From NCBI GenBank assembly GCA_032716605.1, contig CM064495.1:47655940-47719939 (forward strand): DNA of 64,000 nucleotides, in the 5' to 3' direction. The stretch comes from Paralithodes platypus. Lineage: Eukaryota; Arthropoda; Malacostraca; Decapoda; Lithodidae. Every line of letters starts with the position of its first letter. Position 1 is the stretch's first letter. Shown in pieces: positions 1 to 12,695 of the stretch. The translations under genes and the position numbers were made by a program. Below the pieces are notes generated by a model that worked only from the letters and a program-made list of their open reading frames with translations, was not told the origin of the DNA and searched no databases.

Positions 1-644
1 TTAGTATTAAGCCCAGAGAGGGTAGGAAGTACATCTCTAGAAGAGATTATGATATTAGGCATAAGTAGGAGAGAGGGGAGTGGAGAGGGAGGAATAGCAC
101 CGGAATCTTCTAAGGTAGAGTTTCTAGCAAAATTTTGAGCAAAGAGTTCAGCTTTGTCAGAGGAAGAAGTGATGGTAGTGCCATCAGAGTGGAAAAGGGG
201 AGGGAAAGACGAGGAAGAAAAGTTGTTGGAGAGGTTTTTGGCTAGATGCCAGAAAGCTTGGGAAGAGCTAGAGTTGGATAGTTCAGTGCATTTATTATTG
301 ATGAAAGAGTGCTTGGCAAGTCGAAGAACAGATTTGGCTTGATTCCGGGCAGAAACATAGGAAGAATGAGATTCATGAGTTTTAAGGTGTCGGTACCCTT
401 TGAATGCTTCCTCCTTGTTGTGGACAGAATTAGAACAAGCGTGAGTAAACCAAGATTTGTTTGCATTAGACTGAGAGAAAGAAAATGGAATGTACGCTTC
501 CATGCCCGAGAGGATTACCTCGGTAATGCGTTCAGCACTCTCCGAGGGTCCTCGGCCACGGAAGCAGAAGTCATTCCATGGGAAATCAAAGAAGTACTGC
601 CGGAGTGCCCAAAAGGTCGGGGTAACTGGTACAGGGTTGTACAG
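1..644 (-). pseudogene. Jockey-like LINE fragment (linker between endonuclease and RT), cut by window edge
   Basis: The minus strand is open without a stop from about base 644 to base 1, about 214 codons, and runs off the window. Translation gives a segment containing NKSWFTHAC, SARNQAKSVLRLAKHSF, FWHLAKNLSNNF, ELFAQNFARNSTLED. This matches in order and spacing the inter-domain segment of the nearly complete LINE at 59.4-62.3 kb (KWFDHNCARV, RNHAKTVLNLTKSNF, FWSTLNSFKSNF, NLLADIFSTNSTLDD). In this family that segment joins the endonuclease to the reverse transcriptase. The endonuclease end is lost: an in-frame TGA lies at 645-647 and no endonuclease motif is seen beyond it. The two copies clearly differ in sequence, so this is a different lineage or an old copy. 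No host gene is implied. Confidence 0.75.
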
Positions 645-838
645 TCAGTTACAAGGAAAGTACATTACTGACGGACGCTGGGACTGGGGAGTTACTTATC
701 TACTGACGTATACAGTATATACGTCGCTGGGATGGGAGGGGGTAAACTAGCCAAAATTTACAGAAATTGTCTGCAGTGTCCAACAAATGTTAAAAGCTTA
801 GAAAAAATGTCATCATCATTCTCATTCACAAAAAGGAG

Positions 839-904
<66 letters not shown>

Positions 905-929
905 TATATACAGTATACAGTATACTGTA

Positions 930-963
<34 letters not shown>
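839..963. repeat. (TA)n followed by (GT)n microsatellite
   Basis: About 70 bp of TA repeats, a short degenerate TATACAG stretch, then about 30 bp of GT repeats. The small ORFs on both strands here are repeat translations. Confidence 0.95.
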
Positions 964-967
<4 letters not shown>

Positions 968-1138
968 CCCCTAAAGTAATGCATATTATATGAACATCAA
1001 ATATGCAAAGGGACGTATTTGTTGATGACATGGAAATACTTGTTGGGAATTTGTGCTACTATAATTGTGTTGTGAGATGTCAATATATCTAAGTACACAT
1101 TAATGATATTCTATTTTCTTGAATAGGTCTACACATAC

Positions 1139-1180
1139 AAAAAAAAAAGAAAAAAAAAAAAGAAAAAAAAAGAAAAAAAA
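1139..1180. repeat. A-rich tract with regularly spaced G
   Basis: Runs of 8-11 A separated by single G. It could be a degenerate retroposon poly(A) tail, but no element body is recognised upstream. Confidence 0.7.
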
Positions 1181-1189
1181 TCCCTAATA

Positions 1190-1915
1190 TTTTAGAGACC
1201 TATTGGCCCTACCCGGGTATAGGATATAAACCTAATACAACTAATCAACGATCAGTTTTCCTCTAGTAAGGAAGTGGACAAAGGCTCATGTTTATCGGTG
1301 AAACCCCAGTAATTACATTAATTATTAAAGTAATGCTAGTGAAGAAGTACTCTTGCATTAATTTAAATACTACATGAAAGAAAAATTACAAAAACATTAC
1401 ATTACAAAAAACATTACAAAATAGTAATTGGCCACAAATAACCACAACAATTTTAATAATCAATCATATAGTTTTTCTTTTCTATATTTTACAAAAATAT
1501 AATTTAATCAGTGCAGCTCAAGGTGAATACCTGTCTATCCCAGATGATCCCGGTGATAATAAACATAATTATAAATACCCTCCCCCACAACAGAACCCTC
1601 GGGCGACCGACAAACACGGCAAGGTTACGACAACTCTCCACCAGGGCAAAAGTCGAGGGAGGAGGGCAAAGGAAATCCAGGAAAAATGGGGATGGTGGGG
1701 GGCCTTTGAGTCTCCAGCCCCGGCCCGTCTTGTTTTCCATTTCTATTGTGGTGGGGGCTCTCATTACAGACTGATTTAGTGTTTGCCGCCAACCTGCCCC
1801 TTTGTCTTGGCGAGAATCCTTATGATGAGAATAACTGCGGGGAACAAAGGCGAGGGTGAGGGGGAAAAATCTGGGGAAGGAGGACGTTTGATCGAATCTT
1901 GTTAGGAGGGTATTG
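1190..1915. other. Unassigned single-copy-looking sequence
   Basis: AT-rich to about 1500, then more GC-rich. Short overlapping ORFs at 1504-1774 on both strands carry no recognisable motif. No repeat family of this window is seen here. Confidence 0.5.
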
Positions 1916-1934
1916 GTGATATATATATATATAT

Positions 1935-2004
<70 letters not shown>
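1916..2004. repeat. (TA)n microsatellite
   Basis: Nearly pure AT dinucleotide repeat of about 88 bp with two single-base interruptions. Confidence 0.95.
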
Positions 2005-2008
<4 letters not shown>

Positions 2009-2058
2009 ATCTAAACTTCAAACTTATCCTCATTGACTCACCTGTCACTGAAGAAGTA

Positions 2059-2244
2059 CGGTGGCGCTAATACGTCATGTCCTATCTGTCATTACGTTTG
2101 GCTTGCTCTGTGCTGTATTAATGTCTGTCAGATGTTGAATAGGGTGGGTAAGTGTAGGAACAAGTTTGTATATTTCACTCGATAGGAAGAAATGAAGCTT
2201 AGATATTGCTGATACCAATTATTGATCAAAACATTAGCGCGATT
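2059..2244 (-). mobile_element. TA-flanked mariner/Tc1-like MITE (family E), degenerate copy
   Basis: It starts CGGTGGCGCTAATA after a TA and ends TTAGCGCGATTA. It is homologous, in opposite orientation, to the better copy at 54388-54599, sharing the internal motifs ATGTCTGTCAGATGTTGAAT and GGGTGGGTAAGTGTAGGAA. It has no coding capacity, so it is a non-autonomous element. The superfamily is inferred from the TA duplication and the CAGT/CGGT-type TIR. Confidence 0.75.
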
Positions 2245-2465
2245 ATACCATTGAGGTGTGAAAACGCGTTATGGCTATGTACTTTGTGAGCCAAACTACA
2301 AGTACCAATAAAAATGAGTTACGGAGACATATTGAGACAACTTCCTGTGGAAGGCAAGAATGCTATTAGACAAAGAGAAAAAGTAGACAATCTCTGCAAT
2401 AATAAGCTTGCCATAACTTTTAATGAAATATGCTTGAGAGAAAATCTCCTGCCCATTTATACAAA

Positions 2466-2468
<3 letters not shown>

Positions 2469-2533
<65 letters not shown>

Positions 2534-2535
2534 TT
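2469..2535. repeat. (TA)n with T-run
   Basis: About 56 bp of TA repeats followed by a run of T. Confidence 0.95.
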
Positions 2536-2679
2536 GTATATAATTATGTGAGTGAGAGAGAAGTATGGTTAGGAAATAAAATAGTAAATATAAAAATAAT
2601 TCCCCTAAGCTCTTGAATCCCACGCCCCAAGACAGCAATAACCCCCCATACAATTAACGTGGGGGTGCACACCATACAA

Positions 2680-3070
2680 TTAAGGGACCCCACCTCGCTT
2701 TTTGTCTCTTTCTCTCCCTCTCTCTTTGGCTTGTATCCATTCGGCACCATTCAGCCTACTGTGTTAAGACTTTTACCCCCCTCCAGGTGTCAATATTTTC
2801 CTGGCGAGCGGTAGCGAGCCAGCATACATATATTTTTGTTTTGACAGAAAGCTAAATGTGTACATTTTTCGATAGAAAAATTTCTCCGGCGAAGCCGGAT
2901 TTCTCCATACAATGCTGGCTTGCTATCGGTCGCCAGGAAGAAATCGACACCTGGATGGGGATAAACGTCTTAAAACAGTTGGCTGAATGGGGCCGAATGG
3001 ATACAAGCCAGGGAAAGAGAGAAAAGGAGAGAAAGATAAAACAAAACAAAAAGCAGGTGACCCCCCTCAA
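2680..3070 (-). mobile_element. TTAA fold-back element, family A
   Basis: Left end TTAAGGGACCCCACCTCGC; the right end is AGGTGACCCCCCTCAA with one changed base in TTAA. The arms (GGCTTGTATCCATTCGGCAC on the left, its complement near 2990-3010) form an inverted repeat of about 100 bp around a short centre. The centre carries two hairpins, CCGGCGAAGCCGG and the ATTTTTCGATAGAAAAAT type. The phrase ACGTGGGGGTG-ACACCAT occurs just outside both ends (2658 and 3071), a possible host duplication. Confidence 0.85.
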
Positions 3071-3109
3071 CGTGGGGGTGGACACCATGAATAATGAGGC
3101 CCTGTTGAA

Positions 3110-3390
3110 AGACGACGGCGCGTGGCAAGACGTCAAACTAAAATACAGGAGGGGGGAGAGGGTGAAAAAGTGGAGGGAGGGAGGCTGGGAAGGGAGAGAG
3201 GGGCGGGGGATTGAAGGAGGGGTAGGGCGAAAAAGTTGAGGGAGAGAGGCTGGGAAGGGAGAGAGAGGGAGGTGGGGGGATGGGAATTGAAAGGGGGGGA
3301 CGGCGAAAAAGTTGAGGGAGGAAGGCTGGGGAGGGAGAGAGAGGGGAGGGGGAGGGAAATTGAAGGGGGGAGGTGAGAAGGAATCAGAAC
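3110..3390. repeat. G/A-rich degenerate minisatellite
   Basis: About three diverged units of roughly 75-80 bp, each containing AAAAAGTTGAGGGAGG or a variant, then GGGAGAGAGAGG and GGGAATTGAAGG. Related units recur at 4105-4360. Confidence 0.75.
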
Positions 3391-3494
3391 CAGAATACTT
3401 TATTCCATAAGACAACGGTTTTTCATATTAAAATGATACATTTACAGAGACATATTTATATTTAAACTCGATGAAACGTTACAGTAATACACAC

Positions 3495-3873
3495 GAAACA
3501 TACATACAATACATACAAACAATACATACATACAATACATACAAACAATACATACATACAATACATACAAACAATACATACATACAATACATACAAACAA
3601 TACATACATACAATACATACAAACAATACATACATACAATGCATTCAAACAATACATACAAACAATACATACAAACAATACATACATACAATACATACAA
3701 ACAATACATACATACAATACATACAAACAATACATACAAACAATACATACATACAATACATACAAACAATACATACATACAATACATACAAACAATACAT
3801 ACATACAATACATACAAACAATACATACATACAATACATACAAACAATATATACATACAATACATACAAACAA
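3495..3873. repeat. 26-bp minisatellite (ACATACATACAATACAT core)
   Basis: About 14 tandem units built from ACATACATACAAT and ACATACAAACAAT half-units. All large ORFs here (Tyr/Thr/His- or Cys/Val/Tyr-rich) are translations of the array. Confidence 0.95.
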
Positions 3874-4104
3874 TAAGTCGATTTTAAAAGTTAATTTTCC
3901 AGCAGCAAGAGCTTGGTCATACTGATTTCCTCAAGCTTAGTCCATGTCATGGTTTAAATAAGCATGAAGAGCAAGTTTAAAACTGCTTGGAGAAACATGT
4001 TCTTTGATATTCCCAGGTAGCCCTTTCCAAGTTTTAGGTCCACTTCCTGTTACTGAACGCGCTCCATAATCAATTTTAGTCCTGGGAACAAACAAGTCAT
4101 GGAG

Positions 4105-4360
4105 AGGCTGAGGTGAGGAAAAGGTTGGAGGGAGGTTGGGGGATGGGAATTGAAAGGGGAGAGGGGAGAAGCAGAGAAGGGGGAGAGGGGAGGAAAAGGT
4201 TGGAAGGATGGTGGGAGATGGGAATAGAACGGGGGGAGGGGGGGGGGAGAAAGGGGGGGGGGGAAGGGGAGAAAAAGGATAAGGGGAAGGGATGGAAGGA
4301 GGGTGGGGAATGGGAATTGAAGGGAGGGGGGTAAGAAGGAGGAAAGTGTTAGAAGGAGGG
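4105..4360. repeat. G/A-rich degenerate minisatellite, second block
   Basis: Units contain GAGGAAAAGGTTGGA and GGGATGGGAATTGAA, related to 3110-3390. It is polypurine on the plus strand. Confidence 0.7.
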
Positions 4361-4529
4361 TAGAAGGGAGGGAATTATGGCAAATAAATGTATAAATGAG
4401 AGAAGGAGTTAGAAAAGGTGGGCAAAACAAATGGGAGAGAGAAAAAGGGTTATACTTGAGAACATACTCGGAATAATACTATGACAACTGATGAAAGAGG
4501 GAAGATTTGAGGAAGGCAGAACAAGCAGA

Positions 4530-4688
<159 letters not shown>

Positions 4689-5009
4689 TTTAAAGGACTC
4701 CACGAATATCAAATTACACAACAAACTGGGGATGATGGGGGTAGTGGTGGGAGTGGGAGTGAGATAGCCAGTGATAGCACCTTGATAAGGCACAACATGG
4801 CGCCCGGATCGAAAGGGGGGTGGGGGGGGTGGGGGGGGGGTAGATACAAATTGTGAGAAGTCAATTTTTGAAAGAGTTGTTTATTAAATCCTTCGGGGAT
4901 TATGACGCGTTTTAACATTTCAGTTACCACGAGCAGGAAAAAGATATATCGACTATAGCACCAGCACTCACACCTCCCTCCACTTTTAACTGATCCACTA
5001 TTACAAAAT

Positions 5010-5640
5010 CTCACTACCACCACCACCACCACCTACAACCACCACTAACACCTTCACCACCAATATTCCTACTACAACCGCCACTGACAGCTCCACTCGC
5101 CTTCCACCACTCCGAAGTCAACCACCATTACACCTTTCACAACCACCACCACCACCTACAACCACCACTAACACCTTCACCACCAATATTTCTACTACAA
5201 CCGCCACTGACAGCTCCACTCACGCCTTCCACCACTCCTAAGTCAACCACCATTACACCTTTCACAACCACCACCACCACCTACAACCACCACTAACACC
5301 TTCACCACCAATATTCCTACTACAACCGCCACTGACAGCTCCACTCACGCCTTCTACCACTCCTAAGTCAACCACCATTACACCTTTCACAACCACCACC
5401 ACCACCTACAACCACCACTAACACCTTCACCACCAATATTCCTACTACAACCGCCAATAACAGCTCCACTCACGCCTTCTACCACTCCTAAGTCAACCAC
5501 TATTACAACTCTCCCTACCACCACCACCACCTACAACCACCACTAACACCATAACCACCAATATTCCTACTACAATCACCACTAACAGAACCACACATTT
5601 TCCACCACTTCCAACTCAGCCACTATTACAACTCGCTCAA
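5010..5640. repeat. 125-bp minisatellite, CCA-rich
   Basis: The landmark CCTACAACCACCACTAACAC recurs at about 5032, 5155, 5280, 5405 and 5530, giving a period of 123-125 bp over about five copies. Units also share AATATTCCTACTACAACCGC and CACTCCTAAGTCAACCAC. Pyrimidine/A-rich on the plus strand, almost devoid of G. Confidence 0.9.
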
Positions 5641-6370
5641 CCACCATCACCACAACCACCACTAACACCATCACCAATAATACTTACATACAACCACAAC
5701 TAACACCTTCCAACTCATCCACTATTACAACTCTCACTACCACCACACCTATCACCACCACCTACAATCACCAATAGCCTCCAAGATCAATAGCACCACC
5801 ACCATCACCACTATTCTCCACCTACATAACTCACTAATAACAACACCACTCACACCTTCAACCACTCCTACATCAACTACTATTAGAGCTCTCACAACCA
5901 CCATTGCTATTTCCACCACCTCTACGAGTCCTCCTCTCCCACCCTCCCTGTCTCGCCTCTATTACTATTCTACTCCACCTCTACCACTATTCCCACCTAC
6001 ACCACCACTACCACTACTCCCACCTACACCACCACTACCACTAATCCCACCTCTACGTAGTACACCTCTCCCACCCTCCCTGTCTCACCTCTACCACTAC
6101 TCCCACCAACACCACCACTACAACTATTCCCACCAGCTCTACTCCTCCTCTCCCACCCTCCCTGTCTCTCCTCTATTACTATTCTACTCCACCTCTACCA
6201 CTATTCCCACCTACACCACCAGTACCACTACTCCCACCAACACCACCACTACAACTATTCCCACCAGCTCTACTCCTCCTCTCCCACCCTCACTGTCTCA
6301 CCTCTACCACTACTCCCACCAACACCACCACTACCACTACTCCCACCAGCTCTACTCCTCCTCTCTCACC
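5641..6370. repeat. Degenerate CCA/CTCCC-rich tandem sequence
   Basis: It continues the preceding array as a decayed repeat. From about 5930 a second unit appears (CTCCTCTCCCACCCTCC, then ACCACTACTCCCACC) in three or four irregular copies. Confidence 0.75.
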
Positions 6371-6738
6371 TCTACAATAGCCGCATTTAATCCCTAAGGA
6401 GATGATCCCAAGTCTTAATGTCTCCGGTTGACCCAGTTACAAGGCTTTTATAATGGCCTCGATCCCTCCTCCTCTTGGATAAACACAACAGCTGTTTCCC
6501 GACCGCTTACGTCGGTCGGTGCACGCTGTTATTGTTCGGATTAATAAGTACCGTTCACTGGCGATTTAGAAGGTGGTGGGTGGGTCATACGGAAGCAGCT
6601 CAAAAGGGCCACACTCCTAAACGACCTCACTCCTAAACGGCCACACTCTCACCTGAACGGCCACATCCAGTAGATCCACAGTACGAGGGCTACCCAGTGT
6701 AGATTTTGTTAGGTTAGCTTTGGCTTTATAATGTAAGG
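6371..6738. other. Unassigned sequence
   Basis: No gene recognised. It includes a small perfect inverted repeat around 6503-6520 (CCGACC and GGTCGG). Confidence 0.4.
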
Positions 6739-6952
6739 TTAACCCTTTGAGGATCATGATGCGTTTTGGCTGTTTATTCCGATTATCATGAGACGATTTT
6801 ATAGTTTAGAAAGGGTCTGTGGGAGTTAAAAGGGTAAATCCCAATCAACCCCATGATATCCATAACCCTTCCTACTCTTAAAAATATCGTCTAATGGTAA
6901 CAATAATGACACAATAAACTGACAGAATGAGTCATAATCTTCAATGGGTTCA
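6739..6952. mobile_element. TTAA fold-back element, family D
   Basis: Starts TTAACCCTTTGAGGATCATG, ends CAATGGGTTCA (degenerate TTAA). Internal inverted landmarks GACGATTTTATAGTTTAG and AAAAATATCGTCTAATGG. Length 214 bp, as in the D copies at 37367 and 39086. Confidence 0.75.
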
Positions 6953-8290
6953 GTTGTGTTTGGTTAGAATGTATTTATGTCATGTTAGATTGTTTAGGAG
7001 ACTGGCTGTTTTAATTGTGGATGTTGAAGAATTTGGCCGTTTTGTCTAGAAAATAGGACATACCTTAGGTAGTCAGATTGTATACGCGAACTTTGTATTT
7101 TTAATTATAATATAAAGAACATTCATATATGTTCGAAAGCATATATTTGCTTTAAAAATGAAAGCATACATGGACATAATTTTAATTAATCTACTGTATT
7201 TATAATATGACAACATATCGTTCATTCAATCTCATTTTAATTATTGGAACTAGTTCTACATGAATAATATATTCGGTATTGTATAGCCTATTTACCATTC
7301 CTATTAATATCTATAATACAAGAGATAAATTGATGTTTCTAAATTCAAAAGGTTCAACTTTTATTTCAATACGTCACACTGCAATAGCTTAGCATAATGT
7401 TTATTTATATTTGAATTACTATTTTTGTAATTAAAAATCTGCCACGCAGTAATGCATATATTTTCGAATTAAATTGTAATCTAGTAACATAAACTGCACA
7501 CTCGTATTACTTTAGCTGCAATATTTCAACGTACAAATGCCGCAATTTAAAATATTTGTTGTATTGCACAGCTAGAAACCAATACTTAATCATGCTTACA
7601 CATCCACCATCAGCATAAGTTTCACCTTTCTTCTTTTACGTTTCCATCTTTCCAATTCCGCAAATTCGCAAATTTCTACCGCGTCGTAAGCAAAAATGAC
7701 CGAAAAAATCCCACTGGTAAAAATGTGCACCTCTTTATGCCATTCTCCTCCCCCGGTAGAAAGCTCGAGCCTCTCAAGGACTCTAGCATCCCTAAAAAAA
7801 CAGAGAATGGACAACTTTATCCCAGTTTTATCCCCAGAAAAAGAGCTAGTATTTCCTTGAACTCCATGTAGTACTGTATAATCTTGTGAGATCTCTTCCC
7901 AAAGAACCATTTTTATTTAACTGGTATTTAGATCAAGGTAAACCACTCTCAAATTTGGTTATACATCAACACTTGGAAATGCATATAATGTTAGTCAACC
8001 CGTTGTTTTCCAGAGTGAGTGGCATATGGTTCACTGATAACGAACGAAATAATGAAAATTAATTCATACACCTTGTCTAATAATCTTTAGTGGGCTCATT
8101 GAATTCATATTATCAACTGTAATGCCAAAAACATTAGGCGCTATGTTAGGAATGCTTGGTTAAAGAGTAGGAAACACAAAAGATGTACACGAAAAATAGT
8201 TTCTTTACACTGACAGGAAGCACATGAAACCAAAAATGCAAAACATATACAAGGACTAGGTATACCGTATAAGCATATTATAATAAGATC
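6953..8290. other. AT-rich unassigned sequence
   Basis: No repeat family of this window is seen. A 104-codon minus-strand frame at 7596-7910 opens with ATG and is not low-complexity, but it has no recognisable domain and no visible splice or promoter context. I do not call it a gene. Confidence 0.45.
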
Positions 8291-8635
8291 TGTACCAGGC
8301 AGAGGTCCTCGGCGTAACTGGTGGTGTCGTTGGCCAGGCAGAGGGCCTTGGTGTCACTGGCGGTGTTTTGGCTGGGCTGATAGTCTCGGCGTCGCTGGTG
8401 GTGTCTTGGCTGGACATAGGGCCTTGGCGTCACTGGTGATGTGGGTAGCATAGCTTCAGAGGTTGGCTACTGCATTCAATTCCAGACAGCAAGAACGTGG
8501 GGTAACTCATCCTTTTAGTGTTGCTCCAGCTCTTGGTGATAGTTGTCCGAGCCCGGGAGTTCAGTTGTTGTTACTGGATCAAGGGCAACTCCTCTCAGGT
8601 ATAAGTAGCTCTTCTACAGGTACAGGGAAGCTCCA

Positions 8636-8905
8636 TCATCGGGTACAAGCTGCTCCTTCTGGTACCACAACCTTCTGAGCCTGGGGTTTCATGGGTCGGC
8701 CAATAGAACTGGCTTTAGTGAGCAAGAACGTGCAGGGCAACTCGTCATTCCAGTGTTGGTCCTCCTCCTGGTAATAATCGCCTGTCTCCTCTGGGGTGTG
8801 GCCAGCTATAAGGCGTTTTAGCTCTTCAACCTCGGGACTCTTAGAAGCCAAAACTGAGTCAAGTGATGGCTGCGGCAGGCAAGAGAGTTTAGCCCAAAAA
8901 CTATT
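8636..8905 (-). pseudogene. Unrecognised protein-like open frame, possibly a decayed exon or transposon ORF
   Basis: The minus strand is open from about 8905 to 8636. The product reads like ordinary protein (segments SLDSVLASKSPEVEELKRL, GHTPEETGDYYQEED, WNDELPCTFLLTKA). There is an in-frame ATG at 8851. The frame stops at 8636. DNA farther along (about 8489-8550) is a diverged duplicate of 8720-8785 (AGCAAGAACGTG, then AACTC, CAGTGTTG, CTGGTAATAAT-type words), so the source may have contained an internal repeat. I do not recognise the family. Function unknown; it may equally be chance or a dead mobile-element ORF. Confidence 0.3.
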
Positions 8906-9426
8906 TTTTTAGAATCAGGATTGTCAGCCCTATTGCCTATCCCTTTATCTTTTTCTCCATCAGTGTCAATGCCATCCACTAGTCTGGTCTCAGTAGCTGG
9001 AATCCTTTTGTCCTATGGATTGGATAGGTGATTTAGTTGTCCTGGGTAGAATTTGTAAAGTTGTTGGACCGCCGAGTGGACTAGTCAGAGCAGATGGCCC
9101 ACAGGGTGTTGTCGATTTCAGTGTTGCGCCGCCCGAAGTTTATGGAGTCCTGTCCTTAATCAACTTTGTCAACTAAATGATAGCCATGTATCTAGTTAGG
9201 TGTACAGGCAAGGTAATAAATCATTGTTAATATTTAGATGGAAGATCAGGACAAAGATACACTACTTTGTGTCCAATACTTTTGAGCTTTCTAAGTGGAT
9301 TTGAAATCTAACAATACTATTTTAAAACATCTACATTCTACTCTATGAAGCCCATACTACTGTGTCACATTGACATTGCTGACCATTAGTGTGCAAGACG
9401 TCGGAACACATACACACACACACACA
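8906..9426. other. Unassigned sequence
   Basis: Mixed composition with no repeat family recognised. It ends in a short (CA)n just before the SINE. Confidence 0.4.
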
Positions 9427-9752
9427 GCCCGTAGCCTAGTAGGTAGAGCTCTCGTCTCACACACGAGGAGTCGGGGGTTCAATCCCCGGCCGGGCGGAGA
9501 CAAATTGGGCTTGTCTCCTTTCATGTGTTAGCCTCAGTTCACCTAGCTGTAAATAGGTACCTGGAATAAGTGGACGCCCATCTGGGGTTGGCAAAAATGG
9601 TACAAGGCGAGATGGGTATCATATGGTTCACCTAAGCTGATGGCTACCTAAGCCTTCGGGCGAGACGGTACCGTCTATAGTGAGAATGGTACCATACAGA
9701 TCCACCCTAAGCCTTCGTTTCCGATGTCGCCAATTGGCTAAAAAATACAGAC
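9427..9752 (+). mobile_element. tRNA-Val-like SINE (family P)
   Basis: The first 69 bp fold as a tRNA: the acceptor halves GCCCG and CGGGC pair, the box A region is TAGCCTAGTAGGTAGAG, and the anticodon stem-loop CTCGT-CTCACAC-ACGAG presents anticodon CAC (Val). The T-arm and box B region is GGGGGTTCAATCCCC. About 250 bp of unrelated body follows, including GTAAATAGGTACCTGGAATA, a word I associate with decapod SINE-like repeats. The attached body and mispaired acceptor bases make this a pol III-derived retroposon rather than a working tRNA gene. The 3' limit is approximate. Confidence 0.75.
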
Positions 9753-10027
9753 TACACACACATCCACAGCCATTCCAACGATACATATAACACCTACACA
9801 TATAGGAGGCGGGAAATAACGAGCATGCTCACTCCCGCAATACAACTAGAGTAAGTACAACTAGAGTAAGTACAACACACACACACACACTTTATCTATC
9901 CGTCTATCTATATACCTATCAATCTATCTAACAATCTATCTATTAATCCATCTATCTATCTCTCATTGTCGTTCATATACAGTATATCTGTAATGAATCA
10001 CTGGTGCATAATAAGCATACCAATTAG

Positions 10028-10165
<138 letters not shown>

Positions 10166-10259
10166 CCCGTGGCCAGAGAATATCGGGGAACATAATTATC
10201 ATTTTGAAGATATTTAACGTTGTCAGCGCTTCCTACCCGGGGGATACAATAGAAGGGAT

Positions 10260-11440
10260 GACGGGGCAAGAACTTCAGGTGCTGCTGGTGGTGAGGCTGG
10301 TGTGGTGGTGTCGTGTGGTGAAGGTGGTGATGTGGTGACAGTGTGGTGGTGATGGTGTGGTGGTGAAGATGGTGGTGTTTTAACAGTGTGGTGGTGTTGT
10401 TGAGGCTGTTGTGGTGGTCGTGTGATGAAGGTGATAAATGTGGTCGTGTGATGAAGGTGATAATGTGGTCGTGTGATGAAGGTGATAATGTGGTGGTGTG
10501 ATGAAGGTGATGGTGTGGTTGGTCAGGTTGGTCTGGTGGTGTGGTGGTGACAGTGTGGTGGTGGTGGTGGTGAGGCTGGTATGGTGGTGTGATGGTGCTG
10601 TGGTGAAGGTGGTGATGTGCTGGTGTTGCGAGTGGTGAATGTGAAGATGAGGATGGTGTTGTTGGTGGTGATTGCATACACCATTAAACCTTCACTTGGG
10701 TGGTGATGGTGCTGTTGGTGGCGATGGAGATGGTGGTGACGGTGGCGGTGATGATGGTGCTATAGATGGTGGGTAGCTGTTAAGTTATTCTGATAGTGGT
10801 GCTGATGGTGAAGGTATGCTGGGGGGTGTTTGTGGGGGTAGTATGGGTGGCTAGGATACAGAATAGTTGCAGTTCACGGTGAGATAGATGGTATGGTGGT
10901 GTCGCTGAAAATAGTTTGGGTATTGATAGTCGTGTAATGGTGCTAGTCAGGATGGGTTGAGGTAAAGATAAAGATGTAGTCCTTGGCGATTGTTATGGGG
11001 GTTGCAAATATGGAAAACAAGTTGGAGTAGTAAGGGTGATGAGAGTGGAGTTGGTGATAATGGTGGTGATAATGGTGGTGGTGGTGGTGAGAATCTGAAG
11101 AGTGGTGGATAATGAAGGTGTAGAGGGAAGAAGTGTTGGAGATGAAAACAAAGACCATGGTTCTGGAGGAGATGGTGGGGGTGGAGGTGATGGGGGTGAT
11201 GGTGAATATATGAAGAGTGGTGGAGAATGAAGGTGTTTCATTCACAGTCACGCCTGCTTTACTTCTCATCTCCAACAGTTCGTCCCTATCAACAACTCCA
11301 TTCTCCACCATTCCTAAGCTTTCCATCAACACCACCATCACCTCCACCCCCACCACCTCCTCCAGAGTCATATCTACTTTACTTATCTCCAACAGCTCAT
11401 CCCTATCGATAGTGGGAGTGGTGGTGGTGGTGGTGGTGGA
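10260..11440. repeat. TGG/GTGGTGATGG-rich low-complexity tract with a strand switch
   Basis: Between 10260 and about 11250 the plus strand is rich in GTGGTG words, including a tandem of about 32 bp (GTGATGAAGGTGATAATGTG) at 10420-10520. From about 11260 to 11400 the plus strand switches to CACCTCC-rich sequence, then back to GTGGTGG. The ORFs here are His/Pro/Ser-rich repeat translations. Confidence 0.8.
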
Positions 11441-11505
11441 GTAAATAGATCAAGGAAGTCACATGTTGTACTAAAACATCGAGTAAACGAAAATTTGGTT
11501 ATGTC

Positions 11506-12530
<1,025 letters not shown>

Positions 12531-12558
12531 TTATATATATACATATATATATATACTG

Positions 12559-12639
<81 letters not shown>

Positions 12640-12695
12640 AGATAGATAGGTTGATAGATAAATATAGATAGATATAGATGGAGAGAGAGAGAGAG
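12531..12695. repeat. (TA)n, GATA-like and (GA)n compound microsatellite
   Basis: About 107 bp of TA, then GATAGATA-type units, then GAGAGAG. It directly abuts the 3' end of the minus-strand LINE that follows. Confidence 0.9.

Noticed and set aside
3442..3887. Cys/Val/Tyr- and Thr/Tyr/His-rich ORFs
   Set aside because: Translation of the 26-bp ACATACAATACATACAAACA array.
7596..7910. 104-codon minus-strand ORF starting with ATG
   Set aside because: Not repetitive, but there is no recognisable domain or exon signal. An open frame of this length is expected by chance in 64 kb.
9427..9495. Functional tRNA-Val(CAC) gene
   Set aside because: The last two acceptor pairs do not match and the tRNA-like part is fused to a 250-bp SINE body; no terminator T-run follows directly.
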